The notes: generated by a model not told the origin, from the letters alone. 64,000 nt of DNA from Macrocybe gigantea (GCA_011319805.1 SJRY01000252.1:469216-533215); one strand, 5' to 3'. Positions 25,564-39,100 are shown, counted from the stretch's first letter. A program made the numbers and translations.

Positions 25564-26436
25564 TCACGCTGGAAGCTTTCCTTCCTGTTTCAACTGCTTC
25601 AGTGCCGCCTCCGCCACACGAAAGCTCTCCATGCCAGTTGGAATTCCACAATAAATTGAAGCGTGGAGGAGGGTTTCCCTGATCTCGATTTCGGTAGCAC
25701 CATTATTCACAGCCCCCCTGAGTTTTTGTTCGGTCGATTTTTTATGGAAGGAAAGTGAATGATACAGCCATCAGGGGCACGACTTATCTATGCTACTCAC
25801 CGGATGTGTCCTGCAAGCTAAAAGTAGCAGCACGTTGGACCACGTTAGCCAATTACGAACGTGCGTCATGATCATTCGTTCTTACCTCGGCATGTTTCGC
25901 CTGATATGCGAGCAAAGCGAGGTTGATCAAGCTGCGTTGTTTCAATTCGAGTCCAGGACGGGTCCAGATAGTCCCCCATGCGGCCTAGATTGAACAGCAA
26001 GGAAGAAGCTCGTCGGATTTCGCGATCAGTGAACGAAGGCCTACCTCGGTTGCCAGCTTTCATATCGATAGTGACAGCGAAGGTGGACGAGAAAAGCGAT
26101 CAGATTCCGTTTCGCAAAACAGACCCTGGAAGCGATAAGGGCCGATTGCTGCTCACCTGCTGCATTGGCCTCATGAACTCTGACGTGCCCTGGATCCGAG
26201 AGGTAAATTAGCCACAAGTCCATGGACATATGCTATCTCGGCGGCGGCAGAAAGGGACCTGCTGTAGCTGCTTATCGACATATTCGTCTCCCTGGGAGGA
26301 AAGGTCAGTGCGTGTTTATCGTGAGATAAGAACCACAGCAACACCGCCAACGAACCATGACTTGTCGTCGCACTGCCATTCCGGCATCGTAGAGCTCCTG
26401 ATGGGCCTTCTCGTTGGGCCTTTGAGTCGAAGACAT
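25564..26436 (-). CDS. Carboxymuconolactone decarboxylase family protein
   Basis: Member of the AhpD/CMD all-helical family; in bacteria gamma-carboxymuconolactone decarboxylase acts in protocatechuate breakdown, but fungal relatives are mostly uncharacterised. Exons read in order: MSSTQRPNEKAHQELYDAGM from the ATG at 26434-26436, GDEYVDKQLQQ, TSEFMRPMQQ, AAWGTIWTRPGLELKQRSLI continuing NLALLAYQAKHAE, LAGHIR, and the most conserved block EQKLRGAVNNGATEIEIRE followed by LLHASIYCGIPTGMESFR. It ends with TGA at 25564-25566. At least six introns interrupt a protein of only about 150 aa. The conserved His of the GAVNNGAT...LLHA block is present. It shares a 257-bp divergent promoter with the dehydrogenase gene at 26694, which suggests co-regulation and perhaps a common aromatic or branched-chain acid pathway (inference). 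Confidence 0.85.
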
Positions 26437-26693
26437 GGTGGTGTTGGTGTGCGCTACAGATGGTCTGTGTGTGGGAGAGGTTATCGGAGCGGACGGGCGA
26501 CGGACGAATTCGGTCCGATGATCTCACGATGAATCATCCATTTTCGGAAAGAGAATTCCTAATTTCAGGTCACATTGGTTCACGCATCCACCTATGATGG
26601 AGCCTGGTTTTGCAAAACTGTCACATGAAAGAGGGAATCGCATGACAAAGTTGATCCCAAACTAACTCTCCTCTTGCACGCCGGACAGCACGG

Positions 26694-27972
26694 ATGGGTG
26701 CCTTTACAATTCCTCAAGCGTTCGGATGGGTGGGGCTAGGCGCGATGGGGTACCCCATGGCGGTTCAATTGCGTCGAAAGATCCCACCAACGGCGAGATT
26801 TACGGTCTTCGACATCAACCGAGCCGTCATGGACAGATTTTCTGAGGAATTCGCGGAGATGAGTGTGGAAGTCGCATCCAACGCATGCGAGGTGGCGGAA
26901 CAATCTGCAAGTCCATTAACGATCCATCCTGCATGCTACAGACAAGCTGAACGCGTTCATTTAGGACTTCGTGATTACCATCGTACCTGAGGGTTTGTTC
27001 TCGTGTCCATTTCATCCTGGAGGTCTGATCATTCACGCTGTAGTAGGTGTTCATGTCAAGCAAGTTTATACGGGCGACGACGGACTGCTTTCTGCACCCA
27101 ACACGTCTGGAAAAATATTTGTCGATTGGTAAGGCGCAGAATGAAGGTCTCCTAGGAATTTACTCACAAGATCACTTTGAAACTAAAAGCTCGACGATCG
27201 ACATCGAGACGTCATTGGAGGTCGGCAAACGCGTCGCTGAATCCCGCCCAACCGACCCTCCCAAGTTTTACGATGCACCGGTCTCTGGAGGTACGGCTGG
27301 CGCCTCGAAGGCCACTCTCACATTCATGGTTGGCGCATCAGCCACCGACGCGCACTTCCAGTTGCTCAAACGCATCTTCTCCTACATGGGAACGTCAATT
27401 TATGCGACAGGGGGGCCGAGTCTCGGGTTGGCAGCGAAGCTGAGCAACAACTACCTCTCAGGTCTCATCGCGCTCGCCACATCCGAAGCAATGAACCTCG
27501 GTATGCGGCTTGGGCTCGACCCAAACGTCCTTAGCAACTGTTTCAGCACCAGCTCTGGAGGCAGCTGGGTGAACTCCACCGTGAACCCTGTTCCGGGGGT
27601 GTGTCCAAATGCGGTGACAAGCAAAGGGTATGAAGGCGGGTTTAAGGTTAGTATGAGTTTGCATTGGAATTTTGGCCGGGACGAGATCTCATGTGAGTTG
27701 TGCATTACAGGTCCAGTTAATGAAGAAGGACATGTCCCTCGCTATTGAGGCCGCGGGACAGGTTAGTGCAAAATTGGTGCTGGCAGATGCGGGGTTGGCG
27801 GCCTATACGGCTGCGGCAGAAGATCCCAGATGTCGCGACAAAGATTCAAGAGTTGTATACCGATGGTGTGTCCTCCATCTGTTACCATTACGCGGCTATT
27901 CCGAAATCTCTTAACTGCAGGCTGGGTGGGTATGAGCCGGAAGTAAAGCCACGAGACCGAAACGAGCCATAG
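26694..27972 (+). CDS. 3-hydroxyisobutyrate dehydrogenase-like oxidoreductase
   Basis: NAD(P)-dependent beta-hydroxyacid dehydrogenase; the family oxidises 3-hydroxyisobutyrate in valine catabolism and related acids. Visible motifs: the nucleotide-binding GWVGLGAMGYPMA at the N-terminus, DFVITIVPEG, FVDCSTIDIETS, the substrate-binding FYDAPVSGGTAGA, the catalytic Lys in GLAAKLSNNYLSG, and the C-terminal VQLMKKDMSLAIEAA. Introns: about 26909-26965, 26993-27046 and two later ones. The last intron (donor within CGATG/GTGTGT at about 27867, acceptor CTGCAG) joins VVYRW to LGGYEP, giving a stop at 27970-27972. Start ATG at 26694. Divergent from the carboxymuconolactone decarboxylase-like gene. Family is certain, substrate is not. 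Confidence 0.9.
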
Positions 27973-28292
27973 CAGAAATTGATATAATGTTCATCCATAT
28001 GATGTATCCAAGAAATGAAACGCGGAACCGAGGATAGATGGAAGGGGCTTGTACTCATGTTTACGTAACAACGCACTTCTTTCTCTGCCTCCATATTGTC
28101 TCCTCTCTCGAACGCACGCGGACTAGCTATTTCATACCTGACAGGCAGTTCTTCAATGCGTCCCTATCTAATGCATAAAAATGCGAGAGAAGGCTCCGCT
28201 TCGCCATAAACGCTCTTTACCACATTCCACCGTCATCTTCCTCTTCACTATTACATCTATATTTTGATAAAGCTCTCATTCTGCATACAAAT
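27973..28292. other. Intergenic stretch
   Basis: 3' flank of the dehydrogenase gene and promoter of the Ser-rich gene at 28293. No feature seen. Confidence 0.4.
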
Positions 28293-29969
28293 ATGTCTTT
28301 CCAACCGGCATTTGAATCTACGCCCAAGCCCGCATTCAGGCACGGTGGTCTCGGGATCCTCACCCCAGGAATGGATTCCATGGACATCACGGATATGCTG
28401 GAGAAGGAAAGCGTAAGCTGTTGCATTCCCTCAGTGATGCACTTTATCGAACCGACTTTGCAGCGTTTCTCGGCGCCGTCCTCTTATGCTGATTTTTCGC
28501 TTGACGACATCAATTTTGAAGAGGCGGCAACGCGTTTGACGGTTTCCAAGTCCATGCCCGAAAGAGTTGGGCTTGGCTTGAACATGACGCTTATTGTCGG
28601 ATCCATCTCCAATGGCCTCGCTGAAGAGCATAATGTCACCAGTTACGCCACAGAGTCCGACAACGCTATGCCGATCCTTGGAATTCCAGAACATCCTCCT
28701 TCTGCAGTCCTCAGTGTCGATATTACCGTTAGCTCTGTCCCGTCCCCCTATACTTCCTCCTCCTCTTTGGCGCTTCATGCTCCGATCAACCCTCGCGAGT
28801 ACGGTGCACCCCAATTCAAACTTCCGCCACCCAGTACGGGATCGGTGAGCACAAAGATGGCCTCCGTCAGTGTCAATGAAGACCTCTTCGACGGCGTCTT
28901 CATGGTCAAGTCCTCCCGGTTCAGCACCGTCGCCCTTATCTCCACCAGCAAATCGCTCACGTCAGCCACCCTCGACCAAGCGGTGAGTGAGATGACCCCT
29001 GCCGAACAGGACAATTTCATACGGCAGTTGGAGGAGCGAACCTCCTGCGGCGACCTGAGCTCGACGTCGGCTGGCGGGGGCTCCCTCGCTGGGGCCCCTG
29101 TTACACTCGGGCTCGGGTCGCCCGTGCCTACCGAGCCATCTGCAGCCTCGATCGTTTCCTCTTCTCCCGTTGCGGACGAAGTCAGTGAAGGTGACTCGGC
29201 CGCAAGGTCGGAGTCCCCGATCGAGGACGCATTTGACTTTGGTGCACAGGATGGTCCGCTCCGCCTTCGGCCGGAGTTTGAGTCTGGTGTTGGTGTCGGT
29301 CTCCCCTCAGCGCTTGGCTCGGTGGCTGGCTGTGAACAATCGAATACGGCAGCTGTCAATTTTGTGCCAGTGTTCGTTATCGGCGACGATGAAGACGAGG
29401 ATGGCAAAGACGAAGATTCCCCGGTCCAATATGCTGTCGGCGCTGCACGAGAACCCGAACCCGAATTTTATTTCTATGGACCTTGCCCTTCGCTGCCTGG
29501 CGCTGGCATCGTATTCACGAGGACCTCAGGCCTGCCTCCACGCCCGCTTACCCCGATTCCCGACGACTCCATGTCTTTCTCGGTGAGTACCTGCCTCGTA
29601 TCTCGCTCTGAACCTTTGCCCAGCTCCGGTGGACCGATCGCCGAGGGGCCTCGCGATTGCGATGCAGAACAGCTAAGGGAAATCGGGATCCCTCGGCCGG
29701 CCCCTGTCAAGTTCTGGAGCTTTGGGTATTTGTTCCGGGGCGCGTCAGCGCAACATGGAATGGTCAAGCGAGGCGGGAACCGCAACCGTAATGTGGACGA
29801 TGACAAGACGCCTACGCAGGCCACTGTTTCGAGGCTCGCGAAACTATGGTCGGGCGTCCGTGCTGGGTTCCAGAATCTCAAGATAAGCTCAAAGTCCCCG
29901 TCCGTCGTTGTTCGTCAAGGCAGCGAAAACTTCAATATTCGGCCTCGCGCTTTAAGAAATCTCTTCTGA
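28293..29969 (+). CDS. Ser/Pro-rich protein of unknown function
   Basis: Long open frame (558 codons if unspliced) from ATG 28293 to TGA 29967-29969. Two in-frame introns are likely: 28413-28469 (GTAAGC to TTTGCAG) and about 29583-29630 (GTGAGT to CCCAG). Removing them gives about 520 aa. The protein is rich in Ser, Pro and acidic residues, with an acidic patch IGDDEDEDGKDED near residue 370 and a basic C-terminal 100 residues (KRGGNRNRN, SRLAKLWSGVRAGFQNLKIS). There is no signal peptide, membrane segment or domain I recognise. Codon use looks like real coding sequence: the frame is open throughout and richer in G+C than its flanks. Probably a species- or clade-restricted regulator or scaffold; no function proposed. 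Confidence 0.65.
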   Translation: MSFQPAFESTPKPAFRHGGLGILTPGMDSMDITDMLEKESVSCCIPSVMHFIEPTLQRFSAPSSYADFSLDDINFEEAATRLTVSKSMPERVGLGLNMTLIVGSISNGLAEEHNVTSYATESDNAMPILGIPEHPPSAVLSVDITVSSVPSPYTSSSSLALHAPINPREYGAPQFKLPPPSTGSVSTKMASVSVNEDLFDGVFMVKSSRFSTVALISTSKSLTSATLDQAVSEMTPAEQDNFIRQLEERTSCGDLSSTSAGGGSLAGAPVTLGLGSPVPTEPSAASIVSSSPVADEVSEGDSAARSESPIEDAFDFGAQDGPLRLRPEFESGVGVGLPSALGSVAGCEQSNTAAVNFVPVFVIGDDEDEDGKDEDSPVQYAVGAAREPEPEFYFYGPCPSLPGAGIVFTRTSGLPPRPLTPIPDDSMSFSVSTCLVSRSEPLPSSGGPIAEGPRDCDAEQLREIGIPRPAPVKFWSFGYLFRGASAQHGMVKRGGNRNRNVDDDKTPTQATVSRLAKLWSGVRAGFQNLKISSKSPSVVVRQGSENFNIRPRALRNLF

Positions 29970-30588
29970 ATGCTCTCTCTTACGTTTGCACTTTCTTTCT
30001 CTGGCTTCGCTCTCTTGTTTCTTCACGATTCGGACGCATAAAGTATACCAACACAAAAGCAAAAAAAAAAACCAAAAAGAACGAAACAAAAAAAAATTAG
30101 ATACATTTACGTACGGGACTATGATTCGGACTGCTTGCTTGTATCTTGTGCTTAGATCGTCTGCTTTGCTCACTCATATCCGTAGTAGTAGTCATACAGT
30201 TGTTTCGTACGTGGACCTGAATATAATTCTTGTATTTTTTGCGACATCGCTGCATCCCCTTAGCGTCGACGGTGATGGGCCTTGTGTGACGCAGTGGACA
30301 GTTATATTCGTACTACCGAACATGCTGTCGCATGATGTACAGGAATCCTCAGGGATAGCGACTAATCTAGATAGTGGGCTCCGAGCCCAAGTGAGCCTAG
30401 TCCTCCGAGTCGGCCCACGGCTTTGATGCTTCCCTATTCGAGGTGTTCAACTCGTATGTGTCTGTCGCTTCGTAGACTTGATAAATGAATCAATGAAACC
30501 TTAAGGAAAAATTGTAGAGTTTATGGTATTCAGTCGTTAATGGGATTGAGGACGCGCTGGCTGATTAGTCAGCGTCCAGCGCTCCGCC
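29970..30588. other. Intergenic stretch
   Basis: Contains A-rich runs at 30060-30096 (part of the 3' flank of the preceding gene). No gene or repeat recognised. Confidence 0.45.
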
Positions 30589-33500
30589 ATGTTAGACTTG
30601 GACCCCATCGACTTGCCACCAGACTTCCAAATTCATGAACTGCCAGAGATCCACCCAACGTTTTCAGTGCCTCCTTTGGAGGAAAAGCCGCAAAATCCGA
30701 TCTTAGACACCCTGAAGTTGGTCGAGGCTAAGCGGTCTGTGCCCAACATCGCGACGCGACTTCCACGCGAGCTGGTCACTCTGTCCCTCGATTCCGAAGT
30801 TGTACGCGGTATATCTCCGCTTTCCTCGCAGCTTGATCCGAGTTTATGGCGAGACGTGCTTTCGGTTCAGGCTGAGCCCAGAGTGTGTTTTTTGATTTTG
30901 CTTGCGATGCTCCATCTAGACATCTTTTATATTTCTTCTTCCAGAACCGGATCTTGTCCTGGGATAGACTCCGTTCGCCCTTCAGACATCCAGCGTCTTC
31001 GACGGCTTTTCTCTCTGAGCAGGATGATTATATATTTGCCGCGGCGCGATATCAGTGAGGCGTTTGGTTCTTTTGCTGAAAGTGTGCCGTTTATATTGAG
31101 AGCAGCATAGCGTTCTACCCAGCTGAGCGATCCTGAACGCGTAATGGTTTACGTGTCGCAGGGCGAACTCTTGACCTCGCTCAAAATGATGCTTCTTGGA
31201 ACCTCTTCTACCTTTCACGTCTGGGACGACGACTTGGAGAAATTTGTCCAGCGGGCCGTTCAACCAGGCAAGCGTGGGTACTTACTGATTGATGGGAAAG
31301 ACGAGACCATCAGCGAAAGGTAATTAGAATCTTTTTTCATGGCTCTAACTGATGGGAGATTCATGGATGTCGTATAGTTTGATTTCACGATTCCTGACCA
31401 TCGGGACCCTGTTGCGCCGAGTAGAACTCTTCTTGAAGATGCTGCGCGAAAGGTAGGAGGAGGTGTTTCGCCAAAACTTTCGGAGCTCAAGGCCTTTCGC
31501 AGGTCGGCCAAAGATGGCCCCACCGTTCATGCCTACGCCCACACACTGTCGTCTATCGTTTCGTACCTCAGGACATCCTTGGCTCGTTCACCTCCAACTA
31601 AGGAAAATATCGACGAAGGGGCAATCGCCCTCACATCCATATGGATACATTACGGGATATACGAGGGGATATTGACGGCGTTATCCCAGCTTTGTGGTCG
31701 AGTGAGCGAACTGTTGCCCTGTCCTTTCTTGTAATGCTGAAACGGCCCAGGATTTGGACAGATTGCCCCATAGCTACGATGCGTTCGATTCAGCTCCTGT
31801 GCCTCTACTCTCCCGGATCTACGATACCCTCGATTTGCATATCGAGCGTCGCTCACAGCGAACGATAATCGCGATTTTTGCATTCATACTGACGAATACC
31901 TCGTACGAATATTTGCAAGAAATTTCACGGTCTATTGGATACAACATCGATCTAAGAAGAAAGACGTCGCACGTCGTTGGCGAGAAACCTGATCAGTACT
32001 TTGACGAAGGTGATGAAGAGGATAAGGGAAACGGATTTTCGAAGCCATCGAAAATCTCGACCAGACTTTCCCAGATTTCTTTCCGCCGGATCTTCTGGAC
32101 ATCCTACCAGCTGCTCAGAAGTCATTGATCCTCTGAGGGAGGCGGATCCCGATCATCACCTTTTGAATCCTGCGACTGGACGCAGTTTGATTCGTTGGTT
32201 TTGGACTAAAAACGAGATAGACTCCGCATGGAAAGGGCAGTATCCAATGCCAAAGGTCATCGACACTTCCAGTAAACTTCAGCACCCTCGGAGCGATGCG
32301 CCTTGCGACATTGACGACGCATTTGCAGCTTTCAAGTTGTTTGATCTGGAACCAGGGCAGAATTTGGGTAAGTCCGAGCAAAGCGAGGTCGAGCATCTTC
32401 GCTTGCAGACATTCATCGACTCGTTTCCCGATGCATTGCCCACTGTCACACCAACCCTCTCACATCTCACTTCTCTCGTTCTTACACCCTTAACCAACCA
32501 CGCCGCCAAGCTATCAAAGACACTCTTATCCGTGTTCCTAAGTTCTTCCATCAACCTCAATTTTCGCGCCCATCTATTGCTTCTCAGGTCATATCTCCTT
32601 GTCACGGCGCCGCCCTTCAGATCTCGCCTATCGGCCGCTCTATTCTCTGACTCGGACGAGTATGATCTGGATATGCCAACAAGGACGTCATTGTGGTCGT
32701 TGCGTCGTAACAAGATGCTTAAAACAGCAGGAGAGGGCAAGCAGCCTTGGGCTATCGGCTTGGCTCCGGCTTTGCTCGAACGAGAGACTTGGCCGCCGGT
32801 CGGCGCAGACCTCAGTTTCTTCCTCCGAACCGTCATTGTTGATTCATTCGAGAATGCACAGACCATTTTGGGCGAAGAATCTGGAAACCACACGGTGCTC
32901 GAAGAAGCGGAATATAGACTCGGTTTTGCCGTTCGCGACTTGCCGACGGGTCCAGGACGAGACAAGTGGTTGAACCCATTGAGTATGTCTCGACGATAAT
33001 CGATATTCAACTGCTGATCTCTTTGTTGCTAGCGATTGAGTACGCAATCTGACATTGACGAAAATGTCAAGTGCCTAATTGTTTTCTAGGGCGCTCGACT
33101 TCCTATACATGGATTACAAGCCTCCTAGGCCACTGGAAATTTTGATCACACCTGATATACTTTCCAAATATCAAAGAATGTTCGCTTTCATAATCCGTTT
33201 AATGAGAGGTGCGTCTTTGAACCACTTCCGAGCTGGGTAATCATCGACCTTAGCACCAACCACAGTCGAGCATTCTCTGGCTGCACTCTTTCGCATGACC
33301 AAGTCATCTGACAGACCACTGTTCCCAACTCTGACCGCCGCACGGAAACGGTTCCTCCACTTCCGTTTTGTTGCGCATCGGTTCGTGTCCAGCCTCTCCG
33401 AATACGTCTTTGATACGGCCATCGGGGGCAATTTCGACCCATTCATCATGCGTCTATCACCTGAGGCACCGCCGGTGCTGCATGATGGAAAGCCGGCGTC

Positions 33501-33973
33501 ATTTCTGGACGTCTTTGCGCTAGCCGCGAGTCATTCCAAGCTTCTGGATGACGTGCTTAGCGCGTGTCTGCTACGTTCGGGACAGAAGTCTGTCGGGGAA
33601 CTCCTCAGGTCTTCTCTTGAACTCATTCTCGATTATGCCGTAGTCGTAGCGGAGCTGTACCGGGGTAGGCTGGAGGAGTACCGGGCTGCGCCAGAGCTGG
33701 AGAGTATCTCGATGAAGTTCAGGACCAAAATGGCAACGCTGGTGCGTGGCTTATGAACTCATTCACATTTCTCATTGAATGATGGTGGTCATTGCTTAGG
33801 CGAAGGTTCTGAAAAGTCTGGCGGAGAAGAATATACCGACGTTCAGTGTGCCATCGCAAACATTGTTGCCGAGCGAAGATGCTTTGCGGAGGCCATCGGG
33901 CGGCACGGATGCTCTGTACCACCTTTTGATTCGGTTGGACTTGGCCGACTGGTGGTCATCCCAAGGATCGTGA
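30589..33973 (+). CDS. Gamma-tubulin complex component (Spc97/Spc98, GCP family)
   Basis: Structural subunit of the gamma-tubulin ring complex, which nucleates microtubules at the spindle pole body. From ATG 30589 the exons give an acidic Pro-rich leader, then the GRIP1-type N-terminal helices (LLTSLKMMLLGTSSTFHVWD at about 31160). Further helical blocks follow: IHYGIYEGILTALSQLCGR at about 31650, YEYLQEISRSIG at about 31910, and FFPPDLLDILPAAQKSL at about 32090. The second GRIP block includes RLMRGASLNHF-like helices, PTLTAARKRFLHFRFVAHRF at about 33330, and SHSKLLDDVLSACLLRSGQK at about 33530. The end, LIRLDLADWWSSQGS with TGA at 33971-33973, is reached after an intron near 33757-33799. Length and divergence fit the GCP5/GCP6 branch better than GCP2/GCP3, but this is a judgement. 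At least ten introns. Confidence 0.83.
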
Positions 33974-34245
33974 AAATCATGTGTGCTGCATGACGAATCG
34001 TGGATGGAATGTATCCATGGCCCAATGCCACAACACGATTTTCAAGAAACAAAAGATATGTTTATAATATAATATCAGTATGCTACACATGCTGGTATAC
34101 GGGATGGCATACAAGAAACAAGTAATTAGGACATACAGATGCTGATGGACAAGCAAGATGAGCGGTGGTAGTCGTGATGGTCGTCGTAAGAAATCATGGG
34201 AATCATCCCCGATCAAAGCAAGAGAATGAATGCAAGGGCGTTGTT

Positions 34246-34845
34246 CTAAGCACAGAGTCCATCCTTGATGACACGACCACATCGGACGCATCGGACTCTT
34301 CTGTCGAGTAGGCAGCAGCCGATGCCGATTGGGAACCAGAAAATGGCAGCCAAGATTCCTAAACATTTTCAAGTCAGCCACGACATGGACATAGATTAAC
34401 GAGAAAGAAGACCCACCGAGAACGCCAAAGCTCTCTTCTGTGACGTGCATTCCCGACTGCAGGCATACCATTTCAGGATGGTCTGGGGGAAGCAACGACT
34501 GCACACGTTCACCAGTCAGCGGGTTCTGGTAATGGTATATGGCTGGAGGAGATACAGCTGGCGGGTGGGCAACAACATATGTCGACGGTCCGTCTAGACG
34601 CGGCTCGGAGATGGGTGATTGAGATTGTTCTGGCGCCGGCGCCTTGCTATCTCCAGGCTTCGTACGCAGTGCGTCTGATGAAGCCGATGACGGGTAAGCC
34701 CCGCCAGACATTCGAAGATTAAAATCCAGACTCACATTCCGACACCGCAGCATCGTACGATGGCGGGTTATCTGATTGCTTCGTGAGCTTGTGACAATGA
34801 GTTTATGTAGCACGACCAACGAGGAAAGGGCAAGAGCATTACCAT
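34246..34845 (-). CDS. BRI3-like small membrane protein
   Basis: Resembles the Brain protein I3 family: a Pro-rich cytosolic part, a hydrophobic helix, and a Cys-rich end. The coding model starts with an ATG-only exon (34843-34845) directly followed by a GTAATG donor. Exon 2 then encodes QSDNPPSYDAAVSE; the PPSYDA motif is a typical WW-binding PPxY. After a GTGAGT intron come a Pro/Ser-rich stretch and HPEMVCLQSGMHVTEESFG, and the last exon encodes GILAAIFWFPIGIGCCLLDRR and VRCVRCGRVIKD, ending TAG at 34246-34248. The paired Cys (CVRC, IGCC) fit BRI3 proteins, which sit in endolysosomal membranes in animals. An alternative start is the ATG at 34709-34711 without the first two exons, but the PPSYDA exon argues for the longer form. 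Confidence 0.7.
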
Positions 34846-35169
34846 TGCTTGATGTTCGGGGTCAACAATCATTTTCAGAAAAGCGCAGGCTGTCCTTATA
34901 TAACCACGCCCGCTAGGGCTGCGGAGGCCGATGATTTCGTATGAAACGCTGCTGCGGTCGCTGTCGACAGCGGCTCCTTTGAGCGACGATCGACATGTGA
35001 TGTCCAGATCGGAGGGTGTTGGGCTTTGTTTGCAGGTTTCCTTTCTTGGCCGCCATATTATCTTTCGCCACTTTTTTTTTCTTCCTGGTGGTGAAGGCGA
35101 TCACTTCGTCAGTTTTTTTTTGTGGTTCTTCGCCGTCTTCCCGACTCTCTGCAATCGATACCGTCCACA
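34846..35169. other. Divergent promoter region
   Basis: 324 bp between the BRI3-like (-) and HMT1-like (+) genes. Holds the TATA box at 34896 and a T-rich tract at 35060-35080 and 35112-35120 ahead of the HMT1-like ATG. Confidence 0.5.
34896..34902 (-). promoter_or_regulatory. TATA box of the BRI3-like gene
   Basis: Minus-strand TATATAA about 51 nt upstream of the proposed ATG at 34845, supporting the upstream start. Confidence 0.5.
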
Positions 35170-36690
<1,521 letters not shown>

Positions 36691-38394
36691 GTCGTCTTAT
36701 TGATTTGTACTTTATATATATATTTTTCTTCGCACCCCGTTGTGCATGTCTTCAATTCCTGTCGTCTTTACTGTCCCGTGCTCGCGATTTTCATGCTCCT
36801 CTCCACCTTGTCGTGGTTTTTTCCTCTCTAGGCATTGAGCTATGGGCATGAGGTTTCGTGCATTCCCGGATGAATATCAGAAGGTGTTTGGGTGCGATCG
36901 GGTGGCTGGATCACCTGAGCTAGGGTTCCGTTCTTCCCTCGCCTCTTACCTTTTTCCATTCTTCAATTTTCACGAAGTTGAGAACGACGAAATCTGATCC
37001 ATGATTTCTTTCTTTCCCCCAATCCTTCAATGCACACTCAAACTCAACAAACGAAATCGTAAACAAAACCAAAAATACTCGCCTGGTTACTTAGGTATTG
37101 AACGGGCGGTCCATCACCGTATCCTTGGACAACTTACTCCATCGCGTCTTTCGTGGCGACGGTAAATTGGTCATGATTTTCTGACTTGTGGCTGTAGTGC
37201 ACCGATTTACGAGGTTATCATCTGTCCTATTGGTAGTAGACTTTGGTTCTCTATGTTGTCATACCTCGATTCTTATAGATCACCTTGGAGACTTTTGGCA
37301 TCGCCTGTGTGTGCAAAACATCCGCGCTGTTCTTGACAATGGAGATGAGATGCAGCTGAAACATGCAACTAGAAGTCTCCCAATAGCAGTGATGTACACA
37401 GCAAGGCAGCGCTATTACCCTGTACGCAATGCGTGTGATATCAACCTTTACTGAATAGGTATCAGAATCAACAGTTGACGGGCGGACAGACGTGATTTCC
37501 AATATGAGGGCACATACGCACGTTTTAAGTCGATATCAAGTTCAACTCATCCACCCCCATCATCAATCCGACACATCGCCGGCAACACGTGCATGAGAAT
37601 AGCCTTTTATAGATTGCCTGTGCACGGGCCACTTCCTCATCCTTCCCCTCTCCTTTCGATTCACTTATAAGTAGAAGAAAGCTTTATAAATGCATTTATA
37701 TATATTCTCAACAATATATCGACATGACGGCAGTGTGTTGTGTGCATATATGCTCGAGCCCGGGTTCCAAGTCTGCAAGATTGCTCCACCAGACTCCATC
37801 GTCCACGATCCCCCAACGCTGAGTCCATCGTAGACACAGCAACCCGATGCATAGATGTGTTAGCTATAGCAAAATATCCGTCAGTCACTATGAGCACATG
37901 CTGTGATATAGAGGCTGGCACGTACACATGAAGAGATTTACCGAAAAGCTCAGCCATTGGACAGTCTTTCCCTTGAGTTCCGTGCAGCTGAGGATGAAAG
38001 GATCCGCCCCGAGAAGCCAGCCTATAACAGCCAAGATAATATCCCAGGTATCCGAGATCCGAGAGGCAGTCAAAGACCAGCACCGGCCAACGAGCAAGTC
38101 CACAGAGCACCAGACACCAGCAAGTTTGTGGCTGAGCAACCTGATACAAAAAGAGTTCCCTTTGACAAGACAGGAAGGATACAGCCAGACGAGCGGAGGT
38201 GGACGGATGGTCCAGATGGGTGACCATTCTTCGTGTTGAAGATGGGAGGAGGAGAAAAAAAAACAGAGTCACGTGTCAAGCGCGTTCGAGCAAAGATGGG
38301 CGCCCGGCGCTGGCGCGTCACGACGGGATACCTTGCCTGCACCCCAGGAGAAGCCCACAGTCAAGCAGCAATAATATAGATATATTTGATGTAT
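36691..38394. other. Intergenic stretch
   Basis: 1.7 kb between HMT1 (+) and the last exon of gene B (-). A minus-strand frame at 37661-38272 is open for about 200 codons, but it overlaps the expected 3' untranslated region of gene B, has odd composition and no recognisable domain; I do not call it. TA-rich at 36710-36725 and 37680-37720. Confidence 0.4.
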
Positions 38395-38578
38395 CTATGC
38401 GAATAAAGAATGGCCCAGCGCCATTGATCCACCCGCACTCAGCATGCTGCCCGTTGTATTGCCTGCATCGCCGGCTCGTTGTTGGTCCCATTCCTCCTCT
38501 GTCCCGGTGAACATTGCATCTTCCATTTTCAAGAGTTTGTCAAGGTATCTGAAAATGAGAGTAATTGAACATGGGTTT

Positions 38579-38997
38579 TGCTACGCAAAACCAATTCTGC
38601 GCGCAGGTCACTCTAACTAACCCTTAGAGATAAGAGGCGGGGATAGGAATGCTATTATAAGCCAGCTCGAAGCTGGATTCTACTATGTACAATTCAGGTA
38701 TTTATACATTACGACTATCAAGCACGGACCACGACTATGCTAGCCTCATGCTATGTGAAACCCTAAGCCCTTGTCTGTGTGAGTCAGAGTCCGACTGCGC
38801 TCCATGTGTTGTCCTGCAAGTGCTATGCAGTAACCCTTCGCCCTTAGTCGGCGCTGACGCGTCGTTGTCATAGGGTTTCCTCGTGTTGTCGTAACATGTC
38901 ATGTCTGTCGCGTCGCGGTTCCTGTCATGTGTTTGTCATGTGGCTTTTTGAGTCATGTGCCCGTCATCAAGATAGCGATTAGCCTGAAATCGTAATA
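38579..38997 (-). repeat. 3' LTR of the chromovirus
   Basis: 419 bp. Differs from the 5' LTR by 19 substitutions by my count, all transitions, with no indels. The terminal CA of the plus-strand form has become TA (38996-38997). It contains the same near-palindrome (GCCAGCTCGAAGCTGG) and TATTTATA as the other copy. Confidence 0.95.
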
Positions 38998-38998
38998 T

Positions 38999-39008
38999 TA
39001 CCCCCCTC
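38999..39008 (-). other. Polypurine tract
   Basis: On the minus strand AAGAGGGGGG (plus-strand CCCCCCTCTT) ends within about 3 nt of the 3' LTR. This is the expected primer for plus-strand DNA synthesis and fixes the orientation of the element. Confidence 0.7.
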
Positions 39009-39100
39009 TTAGGGATTGCGTCCTCACAATCATGTTTTTCTTCTTCATCATCCTTCTAGTCTTATTCGCTCTCATCCTCGCGATCGACTTCCTTATTCCG

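Noticed and set aside
37661..38272. Minus-strand frame of about 200 codons
   Set aside because: Odd composition, no recognisable motif, and it lies in the likely 3' untranslated region of gene B.
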